This document shows positions 1 through 12,583 of a DNA stretch of 64,000 nucleotides, one piece after another. Numbering within the stretch: the first letter of the stretch is position 1; each line of letters opens with the position of its first letter. The position numbers and the translations under genes were made by a program. The notes beneath the pieces were generated by a model, which was not told the origin of the DNA, did not search any database, and was given only the letters and a program-made list of their open reading frames with translations. Origin of the DNA: Gonatopus flavifemur (taxonomy: Eukaryota > Arthropoda > Insecta > Hymenoptera > Dryinidae); contig JAFFJZ010000001.1 of the NCBI GenBank assembly GCA_018340375.1, positions 18,246,001-18,310,000 of the forward strand, in the 5' to 3' direction.

Positions 1-768
1 GCGGTAGGAGCCCTCCAGTGTGACTCATAGTAAAGAGCGATTGACTGTTCTTCGAAAGACTTACTTCAGCCTTATATATTCTTTGTATACGCGTTTCACC
101 ACTCGCGAGAAACACTTGATTGGTGACGTAGCAAAAACATTATATAGGTTGCCAATATTGAGCCATGCTATTACCAATGATCGGCGCTATATTGAAAGCT
201 AATTTCTACCGAAAATAGGCCAAAGTTTGGGGCAATATTGACCCACATGTTGCATGATCCTGGCATTGAATGGAATCTATCGTTCAGTCAATGTTGGGTT
301 AAGGATGAGCCAAGCAAGAACAGAGCTTGGCGCAATTGTGCCACAATAATAGACTGACAAACGAAATCCGTCGAACACCGGCATCGGTGCAACATTGTAT
401 TTATTGTTAATCAACATTGAAGATTTAAAGATTGCCACGCCTTGTCTGTCAACATTGCGCCAAGCTATATTTTATTGTCAGCATTGGCGAAGCCCAACAA
501 TTTTTGTATGGGACGTTATTCGTACAAGTACTTGATGCGATGAACAATTTTTTATTGAATTAGTTCAATTCGGTTCATTTGAATATTCGATTTATGCATG
601 AATTGACAAACTACTCGAGAATTTTTGAACTCCTCGAGAAGAGTGTATGTCGAATCACTCGATTTAATCAATCTTTCGAAAAAAACGATTGAAGAGAAGT
701 TATAAAATAAGTTTGTAATGATTTTTCCTACGTTTCCATTCCCTTGTAATTTCCTTTCTCGTGTGTAG
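1..768 (+). other. Upstream intron sequence of the peptidase gene, with degenerate repeat
   Basis: No exon was recognised before the acceptor ending at 768, so this is read as intron of the leishmanolysin-like gene. Between about 205 and 510 the motif TTGGCGCAA and close relatives recur in both orientations together with CAACATTG. The texture resembles the TTGTCCCAA/TTGGCACAA-rich region near 45110-45980, so it is probably an old inverted-repeat element. Its ends are not clear. Confidence 0.4.
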
Positions 769-3700
769 AATGAAGCCATGACGGGAACCCATACCCAAAA
801 TCCAGTATACTCAAGAATCACTCTTGCTTTAATGGAAGACACCGGTTGGTATAGTGCCAACTACTCAATGGCTCAAGAACTTGGTTGGGGCAGACGTCTC
901 GGATGCGATTTCGCCATGAAATCCTGTAAGGAATGGATATCCACAAAATCGTCTCGTTTGTCGTAAGTGCTTCTCGTATATTCACGAAAATATATTATTC
1001 TGTTATTTTATTATATGCATTTCTTTTATATATGCTTCCCTCATTCGACAACAGGGAATCGAAGTGAGTGATACAATTATAACGAAAGATTAATACGAAA
1101 ATAATTCTTTTTCTTGTGAGGTGTTCGTTGAAATAATAAATTTTATAAATGATCGTTTTATTTTCCAGAGGAAAATCCATTCATCCTTTCTGCAATAAGG
1201 TCAAGCAAGATCCACTTCAAACTGAATGCACGGATGATCGAAGTTCAGTGGCGTTATGTAATTTGGTGAAACATCAGCAGCCATTGCCAAAAAAATATCA
1301 AGTGAGTAACCGCATCCCAGACAGCACAACGTGCCACTGGAACGTCTATGGAAGGTTTATAGAACGTAGGAGAGGTTTTCTGAACGTTCATAAAACGTCC
1401 CAGAGACACATTGTGCTGTTAGGGATAGATTCGATTTCTCTTTTATTAACCCTTTCTGACCTTGCTTAATGATGATGCATGCAAATTTTTGTTCAATAGG
1501 CAATATATAGTTTCTATAGCTCCTAGTATGAACTCTGAATTTTTACAAAATTTTTAATATGTTCATTCCAATGGACACCAGGTGTCTATGACTAGAACAA
1601 AGGGGAAGTAATTAAAAATATTTGTATACCACTATTCGTAATGAATCTTCATTAAATTTCAATGATTCGATATATCAAACGAAAATTACAAAGAATTTCA
1701 ACGGAATAGGTAATTTTCCAAAAGAAACATTTATTAATTATAAATACAGGCTGTTGATGAGTGTTTAGAAACAAGACAGAGTATCAGCTTACATTTTTTT
1801 TCTATTTTCGACTCCAATCTACGTAGCATATCGGCGCTACATGCAAAGTAGTATCAGTGCAGGGTGTCCGGTTTGGGAATTTTCTATTTGTTTCATTGGT
1901 CATTTCGTTCAACCTGATTTTATGACTAATTGATTCCATTAGAATCCTCCGAGGCTGGACATTCTGCAGTGATACCACTAAAAACTTCAATGTTATAAGA
2001 GAGTTATAACTTTCTTGTAACGGATTTTTATCTTGAAATCCATTGGAACATGATTATTAATTTCTAGTCATTTTTATACGTCGGTCAACCGTAAGAATTT
2101 TGTTCATGTTAATTTTCGTTCACCTTTACTGAAAGAAAGGATTGGTACAGTGGATGGATTGAATCCGTTCCCTGTTACTTTTGATGAGTTGCGGAAAATT
2201 ATGCCATAATTCACAAATTTTTTATAAAAATTGAATTCCAAACTCCTAAACACTCGAGAAATGATTCATGTAGATCGATGAGATCGTTCAAAAGTTTCGA
2301 ATTCAAATATTAGGGATGCAATCGGGATTTAATTGTGGGTGTTCTTGAGTTGATGAAATTTGCAGGGGATGGATTGAATCCATCGAATGTCACAGTTATC
2401 AAATATATATTCTTAAATATTACCAATCAAATATCCGATAAAATTGAACAAATATCAATGATATTCATAAATTCATGAAATACTTAATAATTATGAACAC
2501 GTACATGAAATGTAATAATTGTCATCAATTATTTTATGAGTGTTATTGAATATTCGATTAGTCGTATTTTAAGAATATATTTGACAACTGTCACCAGCCT
2601 TTTTTCAGTGTAGTATTCTATCTTTTTGAATGTACACTTGTTACCTTGTTGTAGATGAATTTTGTCAACAGGCACCCAGTGTCCATTGTAATGGACACAC
2701 AATGTTGTTGCATAATATGGCTGTGTATCAAAATACTTTAAAATATGAAAACCACTTTTTGGTACTCAAAACCTCTTTGAAGTTGAACATATTGTTTTGA
2801 ATATTGAAACTGCATCCAGTAGAATCAGTAGAATTCGTTTAAGTAATGGGAAATGCAGTATCAAAAATTTCGAAATTCTCATCACATTAGTTCCGTTTGA
2901 AAACATACCATAATGAAAATATAATTTTGAATAATTTTCTCATCGCCAATTGACACCTTTATCTTGAGGATATGGGTTTCAAACTGCTCTGATTTGTGGA
3001 ACGATTTTGATGATTCGCTAAATTCTATGTCCATTGGAATGGACGTCAAGTCAGAAAGGGTTCAAACTGGAGTATTGTTTGTCTTATTCTTCAATAAATT
3101 CGCGGAACAATGTTTTATTCTCAATGTAAATGTACACTCTAATCATTTGTAAACTGTATTCTCCTTTTTGAAGGATTTGAATATTCACAGAGCGTTTAAA
3201 GAACTCAACACTTGGGGTTGAGGATGTTGAAAGAATGTTAAATTTACATTGTAGGAACACAAAGAAGTACTTCACAATGAGAAGCAACGAGTTCTCTTTT
3301 TTAGGTGAAATTGTCTGACATGAACACAATTCTTACTCTAAATGACTTTAGGAGAAATTCGAAACCAACTTCTTTTATATTACCGTCTTAAGAGACTTTT
3401 CACGGAGAGAAAGATTGTATAATATAAAACTAATATGTTTCTCTTCCAGGATAAAATTTTTGAAAAATCCAAGCTTTCTTTTTTCCACAGAACTTTGATT
3501 CCATTCCAAACGTAGAACGAGGAGAAGAACAATATTATGGTGGATCGGTTTCCCTGGCGGACTACTGTCCGTATATACAAGAGTTCACTTGGAGAGCTAA
3601 AAATATAGTAGTGAGAGGATCTCATTGTTTGTACGACGAAAACAATCCACGTGAGTATCACCATTCATGTTCGAAGATTTTGAAAAATATTTTAGAAACT

Positions 3701-4441
3701 CAGCTTCCGAAGAAGTTGAGAAATATATGATTCCCATAAATTTTTCAGAACCGGAGAAGAATTTCGCATTGGAGAAGTACGGTTCGCATTCGAGATGTTT
3801 TGACCACACGAATCAAATGTGGGAAGAGAGAACTTGCAAACAAGCTCGACAATGGCAGCATTGGGGTTCCGGTTGTTACCAGTATAAGTGCGAAGTTGGC
3901 AGACTGCACATTATGGTCAGTTAACTACAGTTATTTCACGGTCATTAGCCAAAATTGGTCACGTAACATGCGAATGAAGAGAAAATAAAGAATGATTTCA
4001 CGTGAAAGCTTATTTCACGCCAGGCGATTAACGGCTAATAGATATAATTAAATGTGTTTTTTTTTCATTTCCTTTTACAACAGGTAGCAAATTACACGTA
4101 CACCTGTTATCACGCTGGTCAGGAAATATCAATTAGGATAATGCAAAATGGTTGGTTACACAAGGGTGCTCTCATTTGTCCACCCTGTAAGGACATTTGT
4201 CAGGTAAGAAGGTGTAGGGTAGTTCGTATTATATCGATCACATGAATATATATGTTTCGTTAACATTTCGTTGACGTTGCAGGCTGAATTGAAGGCGAAG
4301 GGAGAGTGGTGTAAACCGGGAGACGAACATCCACCGCCCACATTTTATCATAGAGACAATCTTTACTGCGCATCCGCTGGAAGTTATAGCTTTAGTTTAC
4401 CGATGTTCATCTTTATGATTTTCTGGTTGATCATCAGATGA
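769..4441 (+). CDS. LMLN: Leishmanolysin-like zinc metallopeptidase (M8, invadolysin type), last six exons
   Basis: Six exons join in one frame: 769-962, 1169-1301, 3491-3650, 3749-3915, 4084-4203 and 4283-4441 (TGA). Every intron is GT-AG and the total is 310 residues. The first exon reads [12 protein letters not shown] followed by [14 protein letters not shown]. This matches the Met-turn region of M8 metzincins, with the Met of NEAM as the predicted Met-turn residue. The HExxH helix and the third zinc His must lie in exons left of the window. The rest is the Cys-rich C-terminal domain, for example [25 protein letters not shown] and EWCKPGDE. The protein ends in a hydrophobic stretch ([16 protein letters not shown]), which fits a GPI signal or a single membrane anchor, as known for the family. 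Family members act in cell migration and mitosis in flies; that role is inferred here. No lesion is visible. Intron 2 (1302-3490) carries mobile elements. Confidence 0.93.
1318..1424. mobile_element. Short MITE in peptidase intron 2
   Basis: Ends are inverted: CCCAGACAGCACAA on the left and TTGTGCTGTTAGGG on the right. The inside contains GAACGT/ACGTTC motifs and has no coding capacity. It starts 16 bp after the exon 2 donor, so it sits very close to a splice site without destroying it. Confidence 0.55.
1450..3060. mobile_element. piggyBac-like MITE (CCCTTTCTGAC ends) in intron 2
   Basis: The left end is TTAA followed by CCCTTTCTGAC, and the right end is GTCAGAAAGGG followed by TTCAA. A second inverted pair lies just inside (TTCCAATGGACACC near 1566 and the related TCCATTGGAATGGAC near 3030). 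A TTAA target and CCC ends are known for piggyBac and for its MITEs. The right target is imperfect, so the superfamily call is tentative. No transposase ORF is present. Confidence 0.5.
2128..2612. mobile_element. MITE nested inside the 1450-3060 element
   Basis: The ends are TACTGAAAGAAAGGATTGG and, inverted, CCAGCCTTTTTTCAGTGTA. An internal stem pairs the TATCAAATATATATTC region near 2398 with GAATATATTTGACAAC near 2572. It is non-coding. Its position within the larger element implies a later insertion. Confidence 0.45.
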
Positions 4442-5283
4442 TATGATCCAGAGATTAGTTAATTTTTATATGATGACTCTTTATATTTGTCAAATTGTTT
4501 CAGTTGAAGTCATTGACAAAGCATATAAAAGGAGATATCCGTCGTTCTGCTCAAGTTAAAAAGTCATGTATAAAAAGTTGTACGTGAGATGGTTCGATAC
4601 CATAAACTTGGATTTTTATACAAACTTCATGCCGTATGAGTAGCATATCGAAAGATTGTCTAACTGCGAGTTACGGTACATAGCGTTATTTTTTGCGTCT
4701 TGGTTGACATTTGCATTGAAAAATACGATGATCGAATTAATTTAACTAGTATGAATTATGAAACAGCTTCGGAGAGGCAAAATTCTACTACTACGAAGAA
4801 ATACATATCGAGAATATACCTGCACGTTGATGAATATCTTTCGATAGTTTCCATATAAAGATTCTATTTGGGATACCACTACGCAGCTATGCGATGACGT
4901 TTTATCAAAATTTCATCATTATTAAAATCTGAATATTTAGAGCTATGTTGTTCATAATTTGATTCTTGTTTCAAATATATGTTGTTTATCCTTCGTTTCA
5001 ACCTTCACTTTTTGTTGAGTTCTTCACCTATGTGACGAAGACGTGGGATTTCAATACCCTTTTACTCATTTTCTACTCACTTTTATCTCATTGATTCTCG
5101 TTAATTTTGCTTTGAAATGATGAATATTTTATATAAAAGTGCTCAAATATTCTGATTCGAATGACGATCCATCAAAGTACAAATTTCACTGGACAGTCAA
5201 CGTATTTTGTGATGAATTCATGAAGAACAAATTCTTTATCAGAATGTGAACAGAAAAGATGTTTAGAGTATTAACGAAATAAA
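4442..5283 (+). other. Probable 3' UTR of the peptidase gene, AATAAA at 5278
   Basis: This is AT-rich sequence directly after the TGA at 4439-4441. The first canonical AATAAA noted is at 5278-5283. Transcript ends cannot be fixed from sequence; ATTAAA at about 4921 is a weaker alternative. Confidence 0.35.
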
Positions 5284-8200
5284 CCACAACTGGAAGATCC
5301 GGATACCAGTAAATAGTAGATTAAGAAACTTGAACCACTGTTGAACATGCTTTCTTGTTACTTAATAATTCAAATATGAACAGAGTTTTATACGTTAATG
5401 AATGTCAATTTTAGTAGGAATATTTGAAAGCATGTTTTCAAGTCATTCAATCGATTCAAAGGTAACAACGAGTAGTTTCAGATTCGTTATTAAAAACCAC
5501 TGAGGACACCGGGATGTGATTTTATTTTCTGGGATTTGAAACATTGGTATTGAGTGTTTTTGATTGAATGTAGGATATTGTAAACAATGGAAGAACAAAA
5601 AAGACATAATTCAATATGTGGGTACCCTACTGGAAATGCCAGGTAAATCCGGATGAATTCTAGCAGTTCCTAAGACAAAAACCATGAAGATCCGGACAGG
5701 AACCTATCTGATGCTGTTCGATTTTATCTTTTAGTTACTTGAATCTTCGAAATTATGTACAAGCAAGACAATCCCGGGCAAAGTCTGTCAAATCTAGGTC
5801 AGGATGTTCTTCAGAAATGTCTGTCAGACATTTTTATTAAGAAATTGCAACTATTTTGCTCTGCTGGACACAATATTTCAATCCCATTCATCTGTTTATG
5901 TTGTGAATTATGATACAACTCCCCAAGATCAACTAAGACGCAATCCCAAAGCCTTGATTAAAAGATTATAAAATCCTGTAGAAACTTTGTGTTAACAGGT
6001 CGAGAATGATATGTCACGTATACGGTAAATTGATTGAGTTTTTATCACAATTCGGCAATCAAATAAGAAAATAAAAAATCGTCGCAGTAAAAACCTTGTT
6101 CATGTAAGGATTGCCACATTGAATCCATCCATAACTTTTTCACTTGAGCCATGTTGATGAAGGAGTTCGAAAAAGTTCTATATTAAGACAATGATTCAAA
6201 AAATATTTTTCCAAGAAGCGTGCTTGAAAATACACTCCACTTTGCGTTTAAGTCGGACCAATTGGAAAATTCATTGTACGCGAGTGAAAAAATATGTTCT
6301 CCAAGTGTATAAAATTTCGTCGCAATTGATAAATCGATGATCGATCGATTACATCCAACTAGTTACTTTATTTGTAGATAATATATATATTTATGATGGA
6401 AAAGGTTTATTCTAATCATTGTTTTGATAGACGAACTAATAATGGAAGAAAAAATTCCCAGTAAGAATGATATACGCATGCATATCATGTTTATCGATAT
6501 TACAATTATCCTTCTTACCGGGGTCATTCAATTTCATTTATTTGATATATTTTGTGATATAAAATTCGTGTTCATCTGATTTAATTCATAAGGATTTATC
6601 AGTTGTGACCGAATGTATTTTATATACATTCCTCTTTAAATGTGAATTTTATAATATCATCGTCGATTGACTATATTCCTCATTACATTGATACAACCAA
6701 ATGACGAATTATCAGTAAATAATTATAAACGATGTATCCTGAATGAAATCATGATGTAATGAGTAATGTACAATATGCACTGTAAATAATTTACAAAAGA
6801 ATAACATTTTTATCGTGGCTATAATGAAATATGATTAATGAAAATGAAAGGAGGTTAAGAATATCAGTATGTTATTGACAATAGCATTATTCATTCCAAT
6901 ACAATTCGTTGGAAAGATTCGTTGATTGCCAGGTAAATTTAGAGATTATTGAATTTATAAGTTTTATGTTGTCATTGAATGTTTTGTATTATTCGTAAAG
7001 TTGATATAAGATAGGAATAATTGACTGAAACCGATATCGTATCCAATCGACACTCAGCATTGTAATCACGATGGTGCAGCGCGATGAAAATATTGTAATG
7101 AATAGCTGTGGCGAAACGAAGTAAAGATTTGGATAGAATAACATGAAAATGATGTTATTTTGGTTACAAATTGATGAAAGTCACATCATTTTCACGACAT
7201 TTTGACTAATTCTCATAGAGAAGGTTATTGTAAGATGAGGTTTGTGAATATAATTTCACAACAGAATTTTAGATTATAAAATTGTAACAAAGTAATGATC
7301 GATGCACTAAGATTGTGATTATAATTTCTGTTGGGTGCAATGTTATTGACGAAAATCATGATGTCTTTTAAGAAATAGATGAAAGAACTAATAATGTTCG
7401 AATATTACTAACGTGGCGATGCCGTTGCACGAGCTTTGAGAATGAACGTGTTAACCCCGAGCGTTCGATCGCTTTGATGAGCTCAATGGCATTGCTTCGC
7501 ACATGCCCATCATTTCAATCAATGTCCCCACTTTAACTAACTTTGCTATTTTATGATTTCAAAACGATCGGCCTTTTTCACTATTCCTTTTGTGAAAGGT
7601 CTTTGTTTTTGCATAAGAAATCTAAACATACATTACGTAGATCAATGTATCTGAAATATATCTGATTCGAATACTCTATATTCTAATTTTATGTACAATA
7701 TAAAGATACTATGCATAATTTTTTAATTGAAGCCTTCAAAATCTACTTCTCAATCATGTTCATACGGAATGAACAGACTAGAGTTCGAAATTGTCATGAA
7801 GGGTATCGAGAAATTAGTTTTACCTGGCTAATGATGAATTGTGAGAATCCAGTTGAATTGATGAAGAAGGAAAAGATATATATCATATGACGTAAGAAGC
7901 ATTTCTGATATTCATTTGTGAATAAAGTCTTAGGATAAGATACGTTATAGATTGAACCGATTGCGAGAAATTTTAATTGTAAATATTTCCAGGAAAATAT
8001 GAATTTTAATGATGGATATAATTTTCGCAATCCACTCATAAGTTGTATAAAAGATGGTACGAATAATTTCTATCTACGGATAAAACGATCCACTCTACTC
8101 TGAGTGATCGAGGTTCCCACATTCCAACACATTCGCATCTGTTTATTTTTTCAAAATCGATCTCAATCGTCAGAAGATGAAAAAAAAGGTGGGAAAAAGA

Positions 8201-10960
8201 ACACACATCATTATGCATTATCAATGGATTTATGAAGAATGATTTAATTTTTTCATTTGAATCTAAAAATTGAATTCATACCAAATTACTGAGTCGAATA
8301 AAGATGAAAGCTTGAAATTGTTTTGATACTACTATACAGAAATAATAAAAAAAAATATTCTTCCAGATATAAGAGTGGGAGAGTGGCTTTTTCGAATCGA
8401 AATGATATCAACTTGCCTCACGAATCTACAGATTTATCTGTTATCAAAAAATATCCACTCAGTATTTTTGTTGAATCTTTTCAGAATATCGAAACAAAGT
8501 TTCGATGGGATTTTGTACTGGGTGGATATTTTTTTTTCCTCGATCAAAAAGATTGTATCAATTTTTGAAGCAAGAAAAGTATATATTTCTGTTGAACAAG
8601 TCACTTTTTCTTTCTACGCAGATTCAAATAGTGGACGGATGTCAATCGTCCTCTTTATATTTTTTTTTTGGGTTCGAATTGATGATAATATATGTATGGA
8701 CTAAGTGAATTTAGTAATCCTAGTAACTTTGCTTTCACGAAGATGTGCCATCCTGTACGGAAAGAAAAATATCATGTAACTATAAGGTACCCGAAATAAC
8801 AAATATTATTTCTCCTTTCAATTATCGAGATCATGTTGAATTTGTTAAATGTTTCAGTGATAAGTATAAAATATTCTGATACTTTTTGAGTACGATGTTA
8901 TTGAAATTGAGTATTCCCAAACGGTGCGTGAATGTTTCAAATGTGATATGAAACCTCTAAAAGTAATTGTTTTGAATAATCATCTCTTGAGCGTGTTCAA
9001 GGGATATCGTACGCATCATAATTCCTTTTTGCGCTGCTTGAATTCTATGCACAATACTGAAGGTTTTATGATAGAATTTATAATCAATCTACATGGTTTT
9101 TCTATTCAGCTTTGAGAATATCGGTTAAAGAATGTTGATTTGCATCTTCATGCATCTATAGTAATTCTTGTCAACTAAGATTCATATTGAATCAGTTGAT
9201 AGATAAAATAATGACGATTTATCGAATGGGTACATGTTGTTGAGATTTATGGATTATATAATTATTCATCGTCAATTTTATACTTTCATTTTTCTTGGAA
9301 TATCAAGTTTAATATGATCTAGATGAATATTTGTTAATGAACTTGCGAAACTTATAATTAGCATTATCAAAATATATGTAAGAATTGATCGTGAATCCAA
9401 TCGTAGGAAGATAAAACGAGTAGAATTGTATATCGTTTGAATAGTAATGATGATTTGTTGAGTTCATTGATCTTTTCATGATAGAAATTCGTGAGGATTC
9501 ATAAATTGCTTCCTACCTAATGAAATTCCGTGCTGCGATGATGAGTTCTCAAACTGAATCTATGAATCGATTAATCAAACGCTGTAAATATTGAAACGCA
9601 ATTTCATTGGCAGAAATATCAGTTTGAGAGTGAAATTGTTTATTACAGCAGGGGGTTTCGTGTAGATTTATTTTTAAGTGATAAACAATCCGCGAGATAT
9701 ATACTATTCTTACAATAATAAACAAGTTGACACGAGAATCATCATTTCTTGAATGTAATATGAATTATGTTGATGTAATAAACATGAAGCCGAATCAAAT
9801 GCTGGCTTTCAGATGAAAAGGAAAAAAAAAGAGAAACGTGGAATTCATGTTTCAACTTGCGTTTAAGATTTAAGAGAACAATTAACTATCTAGATAAATA
9901 TTTATGCGACTGTAATAATAATTGATTCAGATTTACGGTAATGATGTACATTTCTCACGACACCGGTTTGACTGAAAACCCACGGATATACTTATTTTAT
10001 ACTGTATTTCATATGGCAGTTACAACAATGGATTTTATAAAATTCCGTGTCGTCTGTGAGAACGCTTTATTGTGTTCATCTCAACTGAAATTAACTGATA
10101 CGTATTTTTCATGCCAGTCGCTGAGGTACAATTGCGCATACATGCAGTTGAACGCAAAAACATTCCAAGTCAATTTGTATTTTAATTCCTAGGGATAACG
10201 AAGAGTCATGAGCATTCATTCCTGCACGGTTTGATTCTAAACATGATGCAATTGATGGTTTTACACCTGTATGTTTTGATCAAATAACATTTGATCTTGA
10301 ATGAATCTTTATTGAGTCTGTATTGAACATTCGAGAAGAGTCAGAATCTGTGAGTCTTCGATGATGTTCGAACGTGATTCGGACAAAGTTTAGGAAATTT
10401 GTTTGCCAGAGAGAAAATAATATTATACTTTTGAAAATATATTTGAAAATTTGTTTTTATGAGAACTAATGATGTATACATACGATAATAAACGATTAAA
10501 TCTCAGAAATTTTAACGTCTTGCATTTATTTCCATTATTGGGAGATTGTTCAATATACTTTCTACATTGAGGAAAATTTGTAACATTCAGCTCATAACAT
10601 TGCCTGAATTAAATTGGCGATGGGGAGACATTGGAGAAGATATGCAAGTAATTGCAATGGATTTCACAAAATGTACTACATCATCTTTCATTTGCTTTCC
10701 CGATAGTGCTTCACACGATCCTTGAGTAGTGTATGGTAAGAAAAGATTGTACTGAAATTTTCTTATGTAGTGACGTTTCAATTGGAAAAGACTCCAATTT
10801 GGTGCCATCAAAGTATTACTTGGTTTGAAAAGTTTATCATTTGAACGTTTGAACTAGTACCGGGATTATCTGTGTATATCCGGAGATCTAGATATTCAGT
10901 TGACCAGTAACTGGTTACTTAACGTTATGTAACTTTGATGTAACATTTACGTAACTGTGC
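5284..10960. other. Gene-free AT-rich stretch
   Basis: No exon, RNA gene or full transposon was recognised. The ORFs here, such as those between 8323 and 8708, are poly-T/poly-A biased with no domain or splice context. Near 5626 the sequence CCCTACTGGAAATGCCAG resembles the end of the large element at 21393-24374 and may be an old relict of that family. Near 10900-10960 there are repeated GTAAC/GTTAC motifs next to the truncated mariner. Confidence 0.4.
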
Positions 10961-10969
10961 TCACTGGGT

Positions 10970-11530
10970 TTACTTCTCTACATAATCGCCGTTCACTTCT
11001 GAGCATTTTTCGTACCGCTGCACCAGCTTCTTTAATCCCTCTGCATAGAAGCTTGCCGCCTGAGAGTTGAACCAGTTGACTCTAGCGTTTTTGAGTCCCT
11101 CTTCGGTTTCAAAACGTTGTCTACCGAGTCACTTTTTAAAATGCAAGAAGAGGGAGTAGTCGCTAGGTGCAAGGTCAGGACTGTACGGTGGGTGGTCAAA
11201 AAGTTCCCGACGAAAATCTTGAATTTTCTCCTTGGTTTTGGCAGCAGTGTGAGGACGCGCGTTATCGTGGAGGAGGATTATGCCAAATGACGGTTTCCCG
11301 CGGCGTTTGTTTTGGATCGCACGTCTCAATTTGTTGAGCGTTCCGCAGTACACGTCAGCTGTAATTGTTGTCCCACGTTTCATGAAATCAACCAAAAGAA
11401 CACTGTCTTTGTCCCGAAAAACTGTAGCCATCAATTTTCGACTTGTGTACGGAGTTTGCTTAAACTTTTTCGGTTTTGGTGAAGTTGAGTGTCGCCACTG
11501 CATCGATTACAGTTTTGTTTCACAACACAG
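10970..11530 (-). pseudogene. Mariner transposase fragment (middle and C-terminus)
   Basis: Reading from about 11525 down, the fragment includes SMQWRHSTSPKPKKFKQ, then LLHDNARPHTA (second catalytic Asp), HPPYSPDLAPSDYSLF (third Asp) and the C-terminus. The first Asp region and the N-terminal helix-turn-helix domain are absent. There is a TAA before SMQWRH (about 11504-11506). In the FKKWLGG segment Trp has become TGA at about 11130. It cannot encode an active enzyme. A transposase of this family would cut and paste mariner DNA at TA sites. Confidence 0.85.
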
Positions 11531-11793
11531 TGGCTCGGTGGACAACGTTTTGAAACCGAAGAGGGACTCAAAAACGCTAGAGTCAACTGGTTCAACTCTC
11601 AGGCGGCAAGCTTCTATGCAGAGGGGTTAAAGAAGCTGGTGCAGCGGTACGAAAAATGCTCAGAAGTGAACGGCGATTATGTAGAGAAGTGAAGTAAGTT
11701 TGTACCTAACCAAATGTGACAATAAAATTTGTTTCTTACGAGTATATTCCTTTCTGTGACCAAACGGCCCTTACTTTATGAACGCGCCTCGTA
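10970..11793. mobile_element. Mariner remnant with an inverted duplication of its 3' end
   Basis: The right end carries the mariner terminus, GAACGCGCCTCGTA when read on the + strand to 11793. The left end has no matching terminus. Arms 10970-11133 and 11529-11692 are nearly identical reverse complements of 164 nt, and each encodes the same transposase C-terminus (ending in EVNGDYVEK and a stop). Between the arms, on the - strand, lies the middle of a transposase. The whole forms a foldback of one gene end around another part of the same gene, so it is not a simple truncated copy. Confidence 0.8.
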
Positions 11794-12583
11794 CATCATA
11801 CATATCCAGCGAAGAAAATATTATTCATGCAGCTTATCGGAAAGTTCTGCGTCTCTTTTTGGAATACAAATCTCATGAAACAAAATTTCAAAATCAAGAA
11901 ATTGAATTCGCAAGAGAATCATGTATTGAAAATCAAACATAACAAATATGGACACATCAAATGATCAAGTATACAAATTGAACCTGGGTATCGATATTCA
12001 ATCTACACGTATAGAAATCAATAGAGACCAGTGGAAAAAAACAATTATTATGACTGAAGAATGGATCGAAACAGGATATAAAATTTCAATTTTTATTATG
12101 CATCAAATTATTTGTCATTTGTACACTCCCTTGTAGAAATATTTCCACGTCAAACTGTGCCAAAACTATGAGAAATTACGGCATGTTACGCCATGCTACT
12201 TGGCATGGAATTATGCAATTGGACGTGGATAAAATCACGTACTTTTGTTTCAAAACTATGCAAAATTACTCTGAAGGGGTAGAAATACGTAGTTCGGCGT
12301 AGGAACCAAAATAATAATGACTTAATTACGGAGAATTACATGAAAGCCAGAAATTTATACGGATTTTGACATGTTGACAATTCGTTTCAGCGTAGTTCTT
12401 CGTAGAAATACGTATTTTCTACGTGTTTCTACGTTCTTGTACGCATTGCTACGTCTTGTTGAGTCATAATCGCTGAACTGTGCTTTCGTCTGTAGAATTG
12501 CGTACTTCGGCGTAGAAATATGTGGAATACTATGAACTTGTACGAAACCGTCAACCCGCTCATGATGACTGAACATAGTAACC

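Noticed and set aside
8323..8708. Three overlapping + strand ORFs of 67-109 codons
   Set aside because: Phe/Ile/Lys-biased translations, no domain or splice context; expected by chance in DNA this AT-rich.
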